A stretch of 64,000 nt of DNA from the NCBI RefSeq assembly GCF_000015285.1, contig NC_008709.1, positions 1,488,001-1,552,000 on the forward strand, given 5' to 3'. Source of the DNA: Psychromonas ingrahamii 37 (GTDB lineage: Bacteria > Pseudomonadota > Gammaproteobacteria > Enterobacterales > Psychromonadaceae). A program made the translations under genes and the position numbers. Under the pieces are notes generated by a model that was not told the DNA's origin, did not search any database, and saw nothing but the letters and a program-made list of their open reading frames with translations. Below, in pieces: positions 42,028 through 51,854 of the stretch (position 1 is the first letter of the stretch; each line of letters starts with the position of its first letter).

Positions 42028-43450
42028 TATAACCACAGTAATCTCTATTCAAAAACGATTAATAGTATCAACGGTCAGCGTTGCAACCCTGTTAATTTTT
42101 ACTTCATGGATTTTTGTCTTTCATGAAACTAAAAATGAAGTCGATGAGGTTTATGATGCGCGCTTGGGACAACTGGCTAAAATTCTGGCGCTTAGTATGC
42201 CGAGTGTGATGGATTTGGCGCCTTCTGTTCGAGATGAAATCTATGCTGATTGGTCGAGCGTCATTAGTGATGTTGATAAAGATAAAATTGATTCATTTCC
42301 GAGCGTGGGTCATCCGGATGACCAAAATTTATTTTTTCAATTTTATACCAATGGTAATCTGGTATTTAAATCACCCGGTGCGCCCGAACCCCTCAATACG
42401 GGAGACCTGTATTCTGGTACCGTTAACCTAAATAATGAACAGTGGCACTATTTTCAATTAAAAATTCCTTCTCGGGTCAATCCTAACGCCTATGTGGTGG
42501 TTGCTGAAAAACAGTCAATCAGAGATGAGGTTGTTGATGAAATTGCCTTATCAACCAGTTTACCGCAACTTTTATTAATTCCTACTCTGGCACTTATATT
42601 GTTCTTTTTAATTAAAAAGTTTTTACGGCCCGTTAATGAATTACGCTTAGCCGTATCGCAGTGTGATGTTAATAAATTAGAATCGATAAAAATAGATCAC
42701 CCGGCAGTTGAACTCGAACCACTGGTACAGCAACTTAACTACCTGTTAAGTGAATTAGATAATGCCCGGGAGAGAGAACGCCGCTTTACCCGCACTGCGG
42801 CACATGAATTAAAAACACCGCTGGCGGTGTTAAGATTAAATATTGAAAATGCATTGGCAAGTGAGGATCAAGCATCACAGGCTTATGCGCTTAACAACAT
42901 AGTGCGAGGCGTTGATAGAACCGACCGGTTAATTCAACAATTGTTGATGCACTCTCGCATTGAAGCTAAACAACGAAATATTTTCAAAAATATAAATATC
43001 GCCGCACTAATTCGGGAGGTTATTGCTTTATTGGCGCCTTTGGCGTTAAAGAATAATCAAGAAATCTCTTTTTCTGGTCCTGATGAATGTATTATTCAGG
43101 GAGAGGGGATGTTTATCTCTATTTTATTTAGTAATTTAATCGATAATGCAATTCGTTATTCCGGTGAAAATAGTGAGATAAAAATAAGCCTAACCATTAA
43201 TCAGTCTGAATCCCATCACAATATAGTCGAAGTACTTGTTCAGGATAATGGTCCACCAATACCGACGGCTGTAAGAGATAAAATATTTGAAAAATTCTTT
43301 CGGGCGCACAGTGAAAAAGGCGATGGTGCAGGACTTGGAATGGCTATCGCGGCCGAGGCTGCTAAGTTACACGGGGCTTCAATAAGTTTGTTACCCTATG
43401 ATAAAACGTTACTTAATACTTTTCTTTTCACCATGGATTGTGGCAAATAA
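42005..43450 (+). CDS. Membrane sensor histidine kinase (QseC/PmrB type)
   Basis: 481-residue kinase partner of the preceding regulator. TM1 (about 19-40), a periplasmic domain (about 41-183) and TM2 (about 184-203) are followed by a HAMP-like linker. HisKA has H267 in TAAHELKTPLAVLR, and HATPase_c has NLIDNAIRYS (N box), DNGPPIP (G1) and GAGLGMAIAAEAAKLHG (G2). There is no ATG near the 5' end. TTG 42005 or TTG 42017, both inside the regulator gene after AGAGGGG (41998-42004), are the available starts, so translation is coupled by a 23- or 11-base overlap. Confidence 0.9.
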   Translation: MGTSLKNNITTVISIQKRLIVSTVSVATLLIFTSWIFVFHETKNEVDEVYDARLGQLAKILALSMPSVMDLAPSVRDEIYADWSSVISDVDKDKIDSFPSVGHPDDQNLFFQFYTNGNLVFKSPGAPEPLNTGDLYSGTVNLNNEQWHYFQLKIPSRVNPNAYVVVAEKQSIRDEVVDEIALSTSLPQLLLIPTLALILFFLIKKFLRPVNELRLAVSQCDVNKLESIKIDHPAVELEPLVQQLNYLLSELDNARERERRFTRTAAHELKTPLAVLRLNIENALASEDQASQAYALNNIVRGVDRTDRLIQQLLMHSRIEAKQRNIFKNINIAALIREVIALLAPLALKNNQEISFSGPDECIIQGEGMFISILFSNLIDNAIRYSGENSEIKISLTINQSESHHNIVEVLVQDNGPPIPTAVRDKIFEKFFRAHSEKGDGAGLGMAIAAEAAKLHGASISLLPYDKTLLNTFLFTMDCGK

Positions 43451-43540
43451 AAATTATTTTTTATTGAAGTTTACAAAAGCAGAACAGATCTTTTACGGTC
43501 TTTTATTTGAATCACTACTACTGTCACTTTAATTTTTTTT

Positions 43541-44488
43541 ATGGAGATCGAATTGTCTAATCAACGTACTTTCTGGCTAGCCTTTTTAGGGTTAGTGCTC
43601 ACCAATCTGTTTTGGGCGATCAATGTAACCTTAGCCCGAGGTTATATTGATCAAGTCGCACCTATTGCGCTGAATCTATTTCGCTGGCTGGGGGCTTTTA
43701 TACTGCTTACTCCCTTTGCACTGCGAGGCACAATAAAAAGTTGGCCGATAATTCGCCCTAAGCTGCTGCCTTTGACGGGACTTGCGATATTAAGCATTAG
43801 TTGCTATAACAGCCTACTCTATCTTGCTGCTAATTTTACCACTGCCGTCAATATAACGCTGATTAATACCTTAATACCTGTGGTGACCTTATTAATTGCC
43901 TGGCGAGTACTAGGCAATCGCCCTCGATTAATGCAACTGCTAGGCATAACAATATCGATAATCGGTGTTCTACTGATTCTAACCCAGGGACAACTGTTGC
44001 GATTACTGAGCCTTAGTCTCAGTCAGGGTGATTTATTGATGTTAGCAGCGGTAACTTGTTGGGCATTATTTACTGTCTTATTAAAAAAACTGTCCATTAA
44101 ACTCTCTCCCATTATCGTTCTTTACGTGTTAATCATGCTGGGTTTGCCCTTTTTGCTTTTTGCCTACGGGATTGAAGCGCTGTTTTTTAGATCCTATTGG
44201 CCCCCTTTGTCTCATTTGGGGTTGTTCGCTTATTTGTGGGTTTTCCCGTCGATTTTTGCTTATATTTTTTGGACCTATGGGGTGCAACATATTGGCGCTG
44301 AAGCGGCTTCATTATCAATCACCTTAATGCCTCTGTTTGGTGCCACATTGGCCATTACATTTTTAGGCGAATCAATATATTGGTTTCATATCGCAGGCGG
44401 CATATGCTCTCTTTTTGGCATGATATTGGCCCTAGTTTCACCCGAGAGATTCACCAGAAAAACTCGCCAGAAAAGTTCAGCTTGTTAA
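43541..44488 (+). CDS. EamA/DMT family transporter
   Basis: 315-residue inner-membrane carrier with ten hydrophobic helices and two EamA repeats (about 15-140 and 160-300). The first helix has LTNLFWAINVTLARGY and the fifth NITLINTLIPVVTLL. The substrate cannot be told from sequence; family members export amino acids or metabolites. ATG 43541 has no clear RBS, while the GGAG inside it (43543-43546) fits a TTG start at 43553, giving MSNQRTFWLAF. Monocistronic, with an inverted repeat after the stop. Confidence 0.9.
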   Translation: MEIELSNQRTFWLAFLGLVLTNLFWAINVTLARGYIDQVAPIALNLFRWLGAFILLTPFALRGTIKSWPIIRPKLLPLTGLAILSISCYNSLLYLAANFTTAVNITLINTLIPVVTLLIAWRVLGNRPRLMQLLGITISIIGVLLILTQGQLLRLLSLSLSQGDLLMLAAVTCWALFTVLLKKLSIKLSPIIVLYVLIMLGLPFLLFAYGIEALFFRSYWPPLSHLGLFAYLWVFPSIFAYIFWTYGVQHIGAEAASLSITLMPLFGATLAITFLGESIYWFHIAGGICSLFGMILALVSPERFTRKTRQKSSAC

Positions 44489-44503
44489 AGATTCAAACGA
44501 GTT

Positions 44504-44549
44504 ATACGAAAAGAAATACTTAAGATCACCCTTCAATTTCTTTTCGTAT
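44504..44549. terminator. 14-bp perfect inverted repeat after the EamA gene
   Basis: ATACGAAAAGAAAT (44504-44517) and ATTTCTTTTCGTAT (44536-44549) are exact complements with an 18-base loop. They lie 16 bases after the stop. No long T-run follows, so it may act as a hairpin terminator or RNA stabiliser rather than a classical terminator. Confidence 0.5.
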
Positions 44550-44690
44550 TAGCGAATGTATGTTTAATTTTTCCTAGCAAAGGAGTGGACGTTCGCTGAA
44601 ATTGTCCTTTGCACAGTCGGCAATTAATGGACTGTTTATTATTGACAGTTAAAAGCAATACCTTAAGTGAAGATCAAAGATGAAGGGAAA

Positions 44691-44981
44691 ATGAATCTAT
44701 TAATTGAATCTGAGACAATCATCAGGTCGGGCATATTTTTGGGCCTGCTTATCTTACTTGCAGGTTCCGAATTTTTATTTCCATTGGTGCAAAGAAAATG
44801 CGCCCGTGCGCACCAATAGATGATTAATTTAAGCTTTGTATTGATTGATCCTCTCACCTTAAAGCTTATTTTTGCTCTTTTGGTCGTGGGTCTTGCGCAG
44901 TATGCAACTCATCATTCGGAAATTGTAAAAGAAACAAAGAGTAAAACGTTTTTAGCCGAACCCTTCGGGCAGCATTTGTAA
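44691..44981 (+). pseudogene. Truncated sterol desaturase family gene with an internal TAG
   Basis: From ATG 44691 (GAAGGG at 44682-44687) 42 codons encode the first helix of a fatty-acid-hydroxylase/sterol-desaturase family membrane protein (IIRSGIFLGLLILLAGSEFL, PLVQRK). TAG follows at 44817-44819, and the same frame continues INLSFVLIDPLTLKLIF and ALLVVGLAQYA to a stop at 44981. Relatives carry a Trp before the Asn-Leu segment, so TGG to TAG is inferred. The histidine-rich catalytic part is absent. It is a decayed fragment. Confidence 0.65.
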
Positions 44982-45368
44982 CTCCTTTCTACGGCGTTAT
45001 CGCTTATTTATGTAGAATAACTACACTGCATAAGCTCTGCCTTGTATAAAGAACCTACAAACTGCTGAAAAAAATTTCGAAAGATAAACAGGCCCCCATA
45101 TTACCTTTCAAAAAAATGAAATAATAACGCCACGTATCTCTGCAATTATTTTTGCCGTGATATCTTCAATATTCAATTTTTAATAGATGTCGTGCTAAAA
45201 TGTAGGAAAAATTCAATTGCTTGATTTAGCGTTGTTTTTTTGCTCTTAGATCCACATAATGAATTTTGATTACGATCAACACCAAATACTATGGTTGACC
45301 CTGTTTTATAACCATGGACTTTATATTATTTGAGCAATAGCTCATGTGACCTTACTAGGAAAGTAAAA
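44982..45368. other. Intergenic region before the DUF2760 operon
   Basis: About 390 bases with no gene. It probably contains the promoter of the DUF2760-Hsp70 operon. AGGAAAG at 45357-45363 is the ribosome site. No heat-shock promoter could be assigned with confidence. Confidence 0.45.
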
Positions 45369-45968
45369 ATGAATATAGATTTATCTGCATTCCCCACGAC
45401 TATCGACACGCTTCACTTAGGCTTAGGCATCTCAGCGGTATTATTTTTAGTTTTATTTTTAACTAAAAATAAATCATCAACTGACCAGGAGATCCTGGAA
45501 AATAATATTGAAGCGAGTGTCGCTGACATTGAGCAACCAGTTGAAAAAACCATTCCAGAAGTCACTAAGGCAGCAGCATTAAAAGAATCAACGCCGGAGG
45601 CTGCATTACAACTGCTGACTTTACTGCAGCAGGAGGCGCGTTTTATTGATTTTACCCAGGAGGATCTAAGCACTTATTCTGATGCTGATATTGGTGCTGT
45701 TGCGCGTGTTGTCCATGAGGGCAGCAAAAAAATATTGAATGATTATTTTACCCTTGAAGCGATTCGCAGTGAAGAGGAAGAAACATCTATTAGCATATCT
45801 GAAGGTTTTAATGCATCGGAAGTGCGTCTTACGGGCAATGTTGTTGGTCATGCTCCCTTTAATGGCACGTTGATCCATAAAGGTTGGAAAGTGAGTGAGG
45901 TTAAGTTACCTAAATTAGCGGCGGGACACGATGCTTCAATCATTGCACCTGCGGAGGTGGAATTATGA
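45369..45968 (+). CDS. DUF2760 domain protein
   Basis: 199-residue protein. One N-terminal membrane helix (about 15-32, LGLGISAVLFLVLFL) is followed by an acidic Ala/Glu-rich linker (about 35-75). The DUF2760 domain (about 76-199) has ALQLLTLLQQEARFIDFTQED, SDADIGAVARVVHEG and PFNGTLIHKGWKVSEVKLPK. Function unknown. It is consistently found next to two Hsp70-like genes, and here overlaps the next gene by four bases. A TTG further upstream (45330) is open, but ATG 45369 has the RBS. It may anchor the Hsp70-like proteins at the membrane. Confidence 0.85.
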   Translation: MNIDLSAFPTTIDTLHLGLGISAVLFLVLFLTKNKSSTDQEILENNIEASVADIEQPVEKTIPEVTKAAALKESTPEAALQLLTLLQQEARFIDFTQEDLSTYSDADIGAVARVVHEGSKKILNDYFTLEAIRSEEEETSISISEGFNASEVRLTGNVVGHAPFNGTLIHKGWKVSEVKLPKLAAGHDASIIAPAEVEL

Positions 45969-47896
45969 ACGAAACTATGCCAAACAACACACAATCTCGT
46001 TATTCCATTGGAATCGACTTAGGCACAACACACTGCGTATTATCTTATATGGATCTCTCGAAGATAGCGGAAGATCCTGCATTAGTGCCGGAATTGATTA
46101 TTATGCCTATTCCACAATTAACGCAGGCAGGTATTATTGAAGAAAAAAAACAATTACCCTCTTTTATCTACATGGCCCATGAATCAGAGTTAAATGATGC
46201 TGATATTGCCTTGCCTTGGAACGCTCAGCCGAATGCTATTGTTGGTAGTATTGCGCGTGAACTGGGCAGTAAAACAGCTATTCGTTTAGTGTCAAGTGCA
46301 AAAAGCTGGTTGTGCCACAGTGGTGTTGATCGCCATGCGGCATTTTTACCTGCTGCCAGCCCCGAAGAGGTCCGCAAAATATCACCCTTAGATGCCACCT
46401 TTGAATATTTAAATCATATGCGTGCTGCTTGGGATGATAAATTTCCCGATTTTCCATTAGCGAAACAAGATGTGACTATCACTATTCCGGCTTCATTTGA
46501 TCCCGCGGCAAGAGAGCTGACCGCAGAAGCTGCCAAGCGAGTTGGTTTTGATAACCTGACCTTGTTAGAAGAGCCGCAGGCGGCTGTTTACAACTGGATC
46601 CACGCCTGTGGAGAAGCTTGGCGTGAGCAGGTTCAGGTGGGTGATATTATTTTAGTGGTTGACGTTGGTGGTGGTACAACTGATCTATCATTAATTGCGG
46701 TAACCGAAGAAGAGGGTAACTTAACACTGAATCGTATTGCTGTCGGGGAACATATATTACTCGGTGGCGATAATATGGATTTAGCCCTGGCTTACCGGGT
46801 TAAAGCTAAATTAAGCGCAGAGGGAAAAGAGTTACAGGCATGGCAAATTCAAGCGATTAGTCAAGCCTGTCGGGATGCAAAAGAGCAACTTTTACTGGAT
46901 AACGATATCAGCAGTGTGCCTATTACGGTACCGAGTCGTGGCTCAAAACTACTGGGTAAAACCCTGCGCACGGAGTTAACCCGCAATGAAGTTCGTGAGA
47001 CATTACTGGAAGGTTTCTTCCCCGTTGTTAATATCAATGATCATCCCAAAGCAGCTCGCCGCAGTGGTTTAACACAAAAAGGCTTGCCTTATGCGCAAGA
47101 CCCGGCTGTTTCGCGTCATCTGGCGGCTTTTTTAAGCAAGCAGGTGAGTGCCGCTGATGATGTTTTAGGCAGTACAAGTTTGCAAAGTAATAATGAGGAT
47201 TTTGCAGATCCATTAGCAGGTAATTTTGATAAGGCTGATAGCGTCGATTTTATTAAACCCTCGGCTATTTTATTTAATGGTGGTGTACTGAAATCGCCTC
47301 TGTTAGCAGAGCGGACTATGGCGACTATCAATCAGTGGCTGGAGGATGCGGGTGCTGAAAAAGCGCGATTATTAGCTGACTCTGACCTGGATCTTGCTGT
47401 TGCCAGTGGTGCAAGTTATTACGGTTATGTTAAACGCGGGCAGGGTGTACGAATTCGCGGAGGCTTAGCTAATACTTATTATGTCGGCATTGAAAGCTCG
47501 ATGCCCGCTATTCCAGGTATGGAGCCTCCATTAGAAGCCTTGTGTATTGCACCTTTTGGGATGGAAGAAGGCACTGAAACAGTGCCAAGTGAAGCTGAAT
47601 TTGGGTTGGTTGTCGGCGAACCCGTGCGCTTCCGTTTTTTTGGATCAAACATCCGTCGTCATGATCAAGCAGGTCTGCAGCTCGAGCATTGGATCGATGA
47701 TGAGTTACAAGAGCTGCCCGAATTACAAGCAACCTTATCGGTGGAAGGGCGCCGAGTGGGTGATGTTGTTCCGGTTCGTTTGCAGGCGAAAGTCACCGAA
47801 GTCGGGACACTTCAACTTGAAGCTATCGCGGTTAACAGTCGCGAGACTAACGGCTCCCCAGAGCGCTGGCATATTGAACTGGATGTACGAGATTAA
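45965..47896 (+). CDS. Hsp70-family (DnaK-like) protein 1
   Basis: 643-residue protein with an actin-fold ATPase: phosphate-1 loop SIGIDLGTTHCVLSY, ITIPASFDPAARELTAEAAKR, LLEEPQAAVYNW, phosphate-2 loop VDVGGGTTDLSLIAV, the GEHILLGGDNMDLAL segment and FNGGVLKSPLLAERT. The C-terminal part (about 500-643) is a beta-rich region related to, but shorter than, the DnaK substrate domain, and there is no EEVD or DnaJ/GrpE gene nearby. Probably a specialised chaperone acting with the next gene. ATG 45965 overlaps the DUF2760 stop, and the stop overlaps the next ATG by one base. Confidence 0.9.
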   Translation: MNETMPNNTQSRYSIGIDLGTTHCVLSYMDLSKIAEDPALVPELIIMPIPQLTQAGIIEEKKQLPSFIYMAHESELNDADIALPWNAQPNAIVGSIARELGSKTAIRLVSSAKSWLCHSGVDRHAAFLPAASPEEVRKISPLDATFEYLNHMRAAWDDKFPDFPLAKQDVTITIPASFDPAARELTAEAAKRVGFDNLTLLEEPQAAVYNWIHACGEAWREQVQVGDIILVVDVGGGTTDLSLIAVTEEEGNLTLNRIAVGEHILLGGDNMDLALAYRVKAKLSAEGKELQAWQIQAISQACRDAKEQLLLDNDISSVPITVPSRGSKLLGKTLRTELTRNEVRETLLEGFFPVVNINDHPKAARRSGLTQKGLPYAQDPAVSRHLAAFLSKQVSAADDVLGSTSLQSNNEDFADPLAGNFDKADSVDFIKPSAILFNGGVLKSPLLAERTMATINQWLEDAGAEKARLLADSDLDLAVASGASYYGYVKRGQGVRIRGGLANTYYVGIESSMPAIPGMEPPLEALCIAPFGMEEGTETVPSEAEFGLVVGEPVRFRFFGSNIRRHDQAGLQLEHWIDDELQELPELQATLSVEGRRVGDVVPVRLQAKVTEVGTLQLEAIAVNSRETNGSPERWHIELDVRD

Positions 47897-50715
47897 TGAA
47901 TAATCTTGTTGTTAAATATCTGATTGGTATCGATTTAGGCACCACCAATACCGTGGTTGCCTATACTGATATGCTTAAGCCGTTAACCTCAGATAACTGC
48001 CATATATTTGAAATTGAACAGTTAGTTGCTCCAGGCGAAGTGGCTAAACGGCCTTTATTACCTTCATTTCGTTATCATCCGGCCGGCGGCGAAATCAACC
48101 CTATTGATTTACAACTACCTTGGTCTGATGTTGCCGTCGATAAACTCGAGGGGGAGTTGCCCCTGGTCGTTATCGGGGAATGGGCAAGAGAGTTGGGTGC
48201 AAAGGTTGATGGCCGTCAGGTCGTTAGTGCTAAAAGTTGGCTCTCTCATCCCCATGTTGATCGTAATGCGGATATTCTCCCCTGGGCGGGTGCAGAAGGG
48301 GTTGCCAAAGTATCTCCGGTATTGGCTTCTGCGAGTTATTTATTGCATGTACGCCATGCCTGGAATTTTGCCCATCCCGATGCGCTGATGGAAGATCAGG
48401 AAGTGGTTATTACTATCCCCGCTTCATTTGATGAGGGAGCAAGGGCGCTTACCGTCGAGGCCGCAAGTCGGGCTGGTCTGGTTAATATTTTATTGCTTGA
48501 GGAGCCCCAAGCCGTTTGTTATGACTGGTATGCAAGGCAGGGTGCGAGAGTACAAAGAGAACTGGCTAAAATAAAGTTATTAATGGTTTGTGATGTGGGT
48601 GGTGGTACGACGGATCTCAGTCTGATTAAAGTGGCTCAGGGTAAAGATAATTCTCTGGCACTGACACGTATTGGTGTGGGTAATCATCTTATGCTTGGTG
48701 GGGATAATGTTGATTTGGCACTGGCACATATTGCAGAGGGGCTTATTAATGGTGGAACATCAGCCAATAAAAAACTCAGTGCAGCAAATTTATCGCAATT
48801 AATACAGCAAACACGAAAAGCAAAAGAGTTACTGATGGGAGACGATGCTCCGGGCAGCGCCAGAGTAACTGTCTTAGGCAGTGGAGCAAAACTAATAGGC
48901 GGCGCTAAAAGCTGTGAACTGACTAAGCAGGCCGTGAGAGATATTGCGCTTGATGGTTTTTTCCCCAATATCAGCTTCGATCAGCGGCCACTTAAAAGGC
49001 GTAGTGCTGTTGTCGAATTTGGACTTCCTTATGCTGCCGATCCTGCAGTCAGCAAGCATGTTGCAGAATTTATCGCCGATCACCAAATAGCCTGCAAAGA
49101 TGCACTAGGCATCGATTCCACTCAATCGGGGCATGCTATTCCCGATGCGGTATTATTTAATGGGGGGGTTTTTAATAGCGCAGTACTCAGTGAGCGCACC
49201 ATTGAGCTGTTAAGTGAATGGCGTGGCAGTGCGGTAAATAGATTGGAAAACCATCATCCTAACCTGGCTGTTGCACAGGGAGCGGTGGCCTATGCGAGGG
49301 CGCGTCGCGGTGCCCAACTTAAAATTGGAGGCGGTTCGGCGCGGACAGTCTTTCTTGTACTTGAGCAGCAAGATGCGGGTAAACAAGCCATTTGTTTAAT
49401 GCCTAAAGGCACGGAAGAAGAGCAAGAGCTTACGCTTAGCGAAAGAAAATTTTCACTACAGTTAGGTTTACCTGTTCAGTTTCATCTCTTTTCAACGACT
49501 GCCGATCAGGGGTATAAAATCGGTGAAATTATTACCCTTGATGAACAGACTCTGGCCAGCGGGCGTTTTATTTCACTGCCGCCGCTGGTTGTTGTATTAG
49601 AAAAAACCACCTTAGACTCGGTTATTGTGTCCTTGGCAACCAGGTTTACCGAAGTTGGCACGCTGAAAATAGATTGCGTGGCGGAAAACCAGCAACGTTG
49701 GCATCTCGAATTTCAAATCCGACAGCCACTATCACAGCGAACAGCAACGGATAAAACAGATGCACTGCCCGACTGTTTTGACCAGGTCAGGGAGAAAGTT
49801 GATCTGGTCTTTGGTGAGAGTAAAAAACAAATCACCCCCAAGGCGGTTAAAAGTTTACGTGCTGATATTGAAAAACTATTGGGCAAGCGTGAACACTGGG
49901 AGCTTCCCTTGCTGCGAGCCTTGTTTGATCAGTTATTGGAAGGTAAAAATCATCGCCGTCGCTCAGCGGCCCATGAGCGGATCTGGTTTAATCTGGCTGG
50001 TTATTGTTTACGTCCTGGTTTCGGCTACCTTATCGATGATTGGCGTGTTGAGCAAATTTGGGGGTTATATGAGCAGGGGTTACAGCATCATCAGGAAACC
50101 CAAGTGTGGATCGATTGGTGGACATTCTGGCGACGCGCGTCAGGCGGACTCAGTGCGCTGCAGCAGGCGCGAGTGTTTGAGGATATCGAAAAATTCATCA
50201 ACCCGGCCGCATTAACTAATCGAAAATTAAAGGAGGAAGCGAAACAAAAATCCTATCAAGATATGGTGAAATTGGTTGCAACCTTAGAACTTTTGCCTAT
50301 TGAACATAAAACCAAGATTAGCGAATGGTTATTAAAACGTTTACAGAAATCATCGGAAACCAGTAGTAGCTGGTGGGCTCTTGGCCGGCTCGCATCACGG
50401 ATCCCTTTCCATGGCAGTGCACATAATGTTATTGATAAAAAAGAGATACAAAGCTGGCTGCCCCAATTACTGTCGATTGACTGGAAAAAAAATCCACAGG
50501 CCGCTTTTGCGGTTGTCTTAATGTCTCGTATGAGTGGCGATCGCAGTCGTGATCTTGACGCCGATTGGCGAGCTAAAATTATCCAGCAGTTAACACTGGT
50601 TAAAGCGGCTGAGAGTTGGATTGAGATGGTTGACAGCATTAAAGAGCTAAATGAAGCAGAAACCAAACGCGTATTTGGTGAGGGTTTACCCATCGGATTG
50701 AAATTGATTCAGTGA
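47896..50715 (+). CDS. Hsp70-family protein 2 with C-terminal DUF3731
   Basis: 939-residue protein. The N-terminal 600 residues form a second Hsp70-like ATPase (LIGIDLGTTNTVVAYTD, ITIPASFDEGARALTVEAASR, CDVGGGTTDLSLIKV, GNHLMLGGDNVDLAL, FNGGVFNSAVLSERT). The last 300 or so form a helical DUF3731-type domain (KKQITPKAVKSLRADIEKLL, LRPGFGYLIDDWRVEQIW, WWTFWRRASGGL). It is homologous to the preceding gene over the ATPase half, so the pair arose by duplication plus domain gain. The extra domain may bind the partner or a client protein. ATG 47896 shares a base with the previous stop codon. Confidence 0.9.
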   Translation: MNNLVVKYLIGIDLGTTNTVVAYTDMLKPLTSDNCHIFEIEQLVAPGEVAKRPLLPSFRYHPAGGEINPIDLQLPWSDVAVDKLEGELPLVVIGEWARELGAKVDGRQVVSAKSWLSHPHVDRNADILPWAGAEGVAKVSPVLASASYLLHVRHAWNFAHPDALMEDQEVVITIPASFDEGARALTVEAASRAGLVNILLLEEPQAVCYDWYARQGARVQRELAKIKLLMVCDVGGGTTDLSLIKVAQGKDNSLALTRIGVGNHLMLGGDNVDLALAHIAEGLINGGTSANKKLSAANLSQLIQQTRKAKELLMGDDAPGSARVTVLGSGAKLIGGAKSCELTKQAVRDIALDGFFPNISFDQRPLKRRSAVVEFGLPYAADPAVSKHVAEFIADHQIACKDALGIDSTQSGHAIPDAVLFNGGVFNSAVLSERTIELLSEWRGSAVNRLENHHPNLAVAQGAVAYARARRGAQLKIGGGSARTVFLVLEQQDAGKQAICLMPKGTEEEQELTLSERKFSLQLGLPVQFHLFSTTADQGYKIGEIITLDEQTLASGRFISLPPLVVVLEKTTLDSVIVSLATRFTEVGTLKIDCVAENQQRWHLEFQIRQPLSQRTATDKTDALPDCFDQVREKVDLVFGESKKQITPKAVKSLRADIEKLLGKREHWELPLLRALFDQLLEGKNHRRRSAAHERIWFNLAGYCLRPGFGYLIDDWRVEQIWGLYEQGLQHHQETQVWIDWWTFWRRASGGLSALQQARVFEDIEKFINPAALTNRKLKEEAKQKSYQDMVKLVATLELLPIEHKTKISEWLLKRLQKSSETSSSWWALGRLASRIPFHGSAHNVIDKKEIQSWLPQLLSIDWKKNPQAAFAVVLMSRMSGDRSRDLDADWRAKIIQQLTLVKAAESWIEMVDSIKELNEAETKRVFGEGLPIGLKLIQ

Positions 50716-51196
50716 TCACCTGAAAGGGCTTAACCATTGTGCTGATTGGTAATAAGCCTTTATCAATAATCAACTTGGGTCTTGTTTTTTGTATTAAAAT
50801 ACAAAACTCAAGACTCGCTTCATTGCTACTTTTAAAATCTTCTCTACTGTGTTTTTATTCTATATCTATTCTTCTACACCGCTTTACAGCAACTCCATTT
50901 AAGAGTTTATCTCTTCAGCAGATTTGCTATGACGATGATATTTTTAAACTAAAATTTGGTCATTGGGCATTTATTTTTATAACAGTTTTTACTTAACGCC
51001 CTTATTTTAAATCATTATTTTATTGAAAATATTGCCGGATTTCAGCCCTTTTTATAACCGTAAAAAATATGCATTTTCGGTGGAGTGCTATACTTTGGAC
51101 AAAAATAAGAGAATAAAATCATCATAAGGAGACGATAAATATTATTGTTCACAATCACTGATTTTATTGTTAATAAACAGAGTTTGGAGAAATAAA
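50716..51196. other. Intergenic region after the Hsp70 pair
   Basis: About 480 bases. A hairpin at 50723-50761 (AAAGGGCTTA against TAAGCCTTT, with inner ACCA/TGGT pairing) may end the Hsp70 operon. The rest is AT-rich without a credible gene and should hold the uspA promoter. Confidence 0.4.
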
Positions 51197-51613
51197 ATGA
51201 GTTATAAACATGTATTGGTTGCCATTGATTTGACTGAAGCTAGCGATATAGTCATAAGCAAAGCGGTATCCTTAGCTAAAAATTTAGATGCAAAACTTTC
51301 TTTTATCTCTATTGATATTTCACATCCAGATCCGGACAGGATTTACGATCCGCTTGAGGTTAAATTAATTGAGCAAAACCGCGAAAAATTAACCGCTAAG
51401 TTGAAGGAACTCGCTGAGTTAACCAATTATCCGATTACTACTACTAAGGTGGTAGGGGGGGATGTGGAGGAAACATTAATGCGGGAAATTACCAAGATTA
51501 AGGCCGATTTATTAGTTTGTGGGCATCACCATGGCTTTTGGAATCGTTGGTGGTCTTCTGCACGTAAATTGGTCAATATAACAATCGTTGATTTATTACT
51601 TATTCATCTTTAA
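51197..51613 (+). CDS. Universal stress protein (UspA family)
   Basis: 138-residue UspA-fold cytosolic protein. The N-terminus YKHVLVAIDLTEASDIVISKA is typical. The C-terminal region has ADLLVCGHHHGFWNRWWSS in place of the ATP-binding GxxG-x9-GS motif, so this resembles the non-nucleotide-binding UspA/UspC type. ATG 51197 has TTGGAGA eight bases upstream; an upstream in-frame start at 51167 is less likely. Stands alone, with a weak hairpin (AGTGGC/GCCACT) after the stop. Confidence 0.9.
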   Translation: MSYKHVLVAIDLTEASDIVISKAVSLAKNLDAKLSFISIDISHPDPDRIYDPLEVKLIEQNREKLTAKLKELAELTNYPITTTKVVGGDVEETLMREITKIKADLLVCGHHHGFWNRWWSSARKLVNITIVDLLLIHL

Positions 51614-51854
51614 GTTCGGTCTCAGTGGCTAATGGATATTGGCCACTAGATTGATGGGTGCTATAAGTTTTTATTTATAATGGATAAAAACCTTAAACTA
51701 GGGGGCCTTGACACTAAGGTTAACCCCTTTTAATTCCTTAATATACTTAGTCCTATTGAACTTGAGCTAAGGCTTTAAAATGGTGTCAATTTATATTGCC
51801 AATGCAAATTGACTTATTTATATTTTTTGTTAATACCTGATATAGGCTAAAATT

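Noticed and set aside
44663-44857. 64-codon minus-strand ORF
   Set aside because: It is antisense to the sterol-desaturase relic, which explains the sequence better.
50739-50996. 85-codon plus-strand ORF after the Hsp70 pair
   Set aside because: No family features; it begins inside a likely terminator hairpin, and its residue composition is that of AT-rich non-coding DNA.
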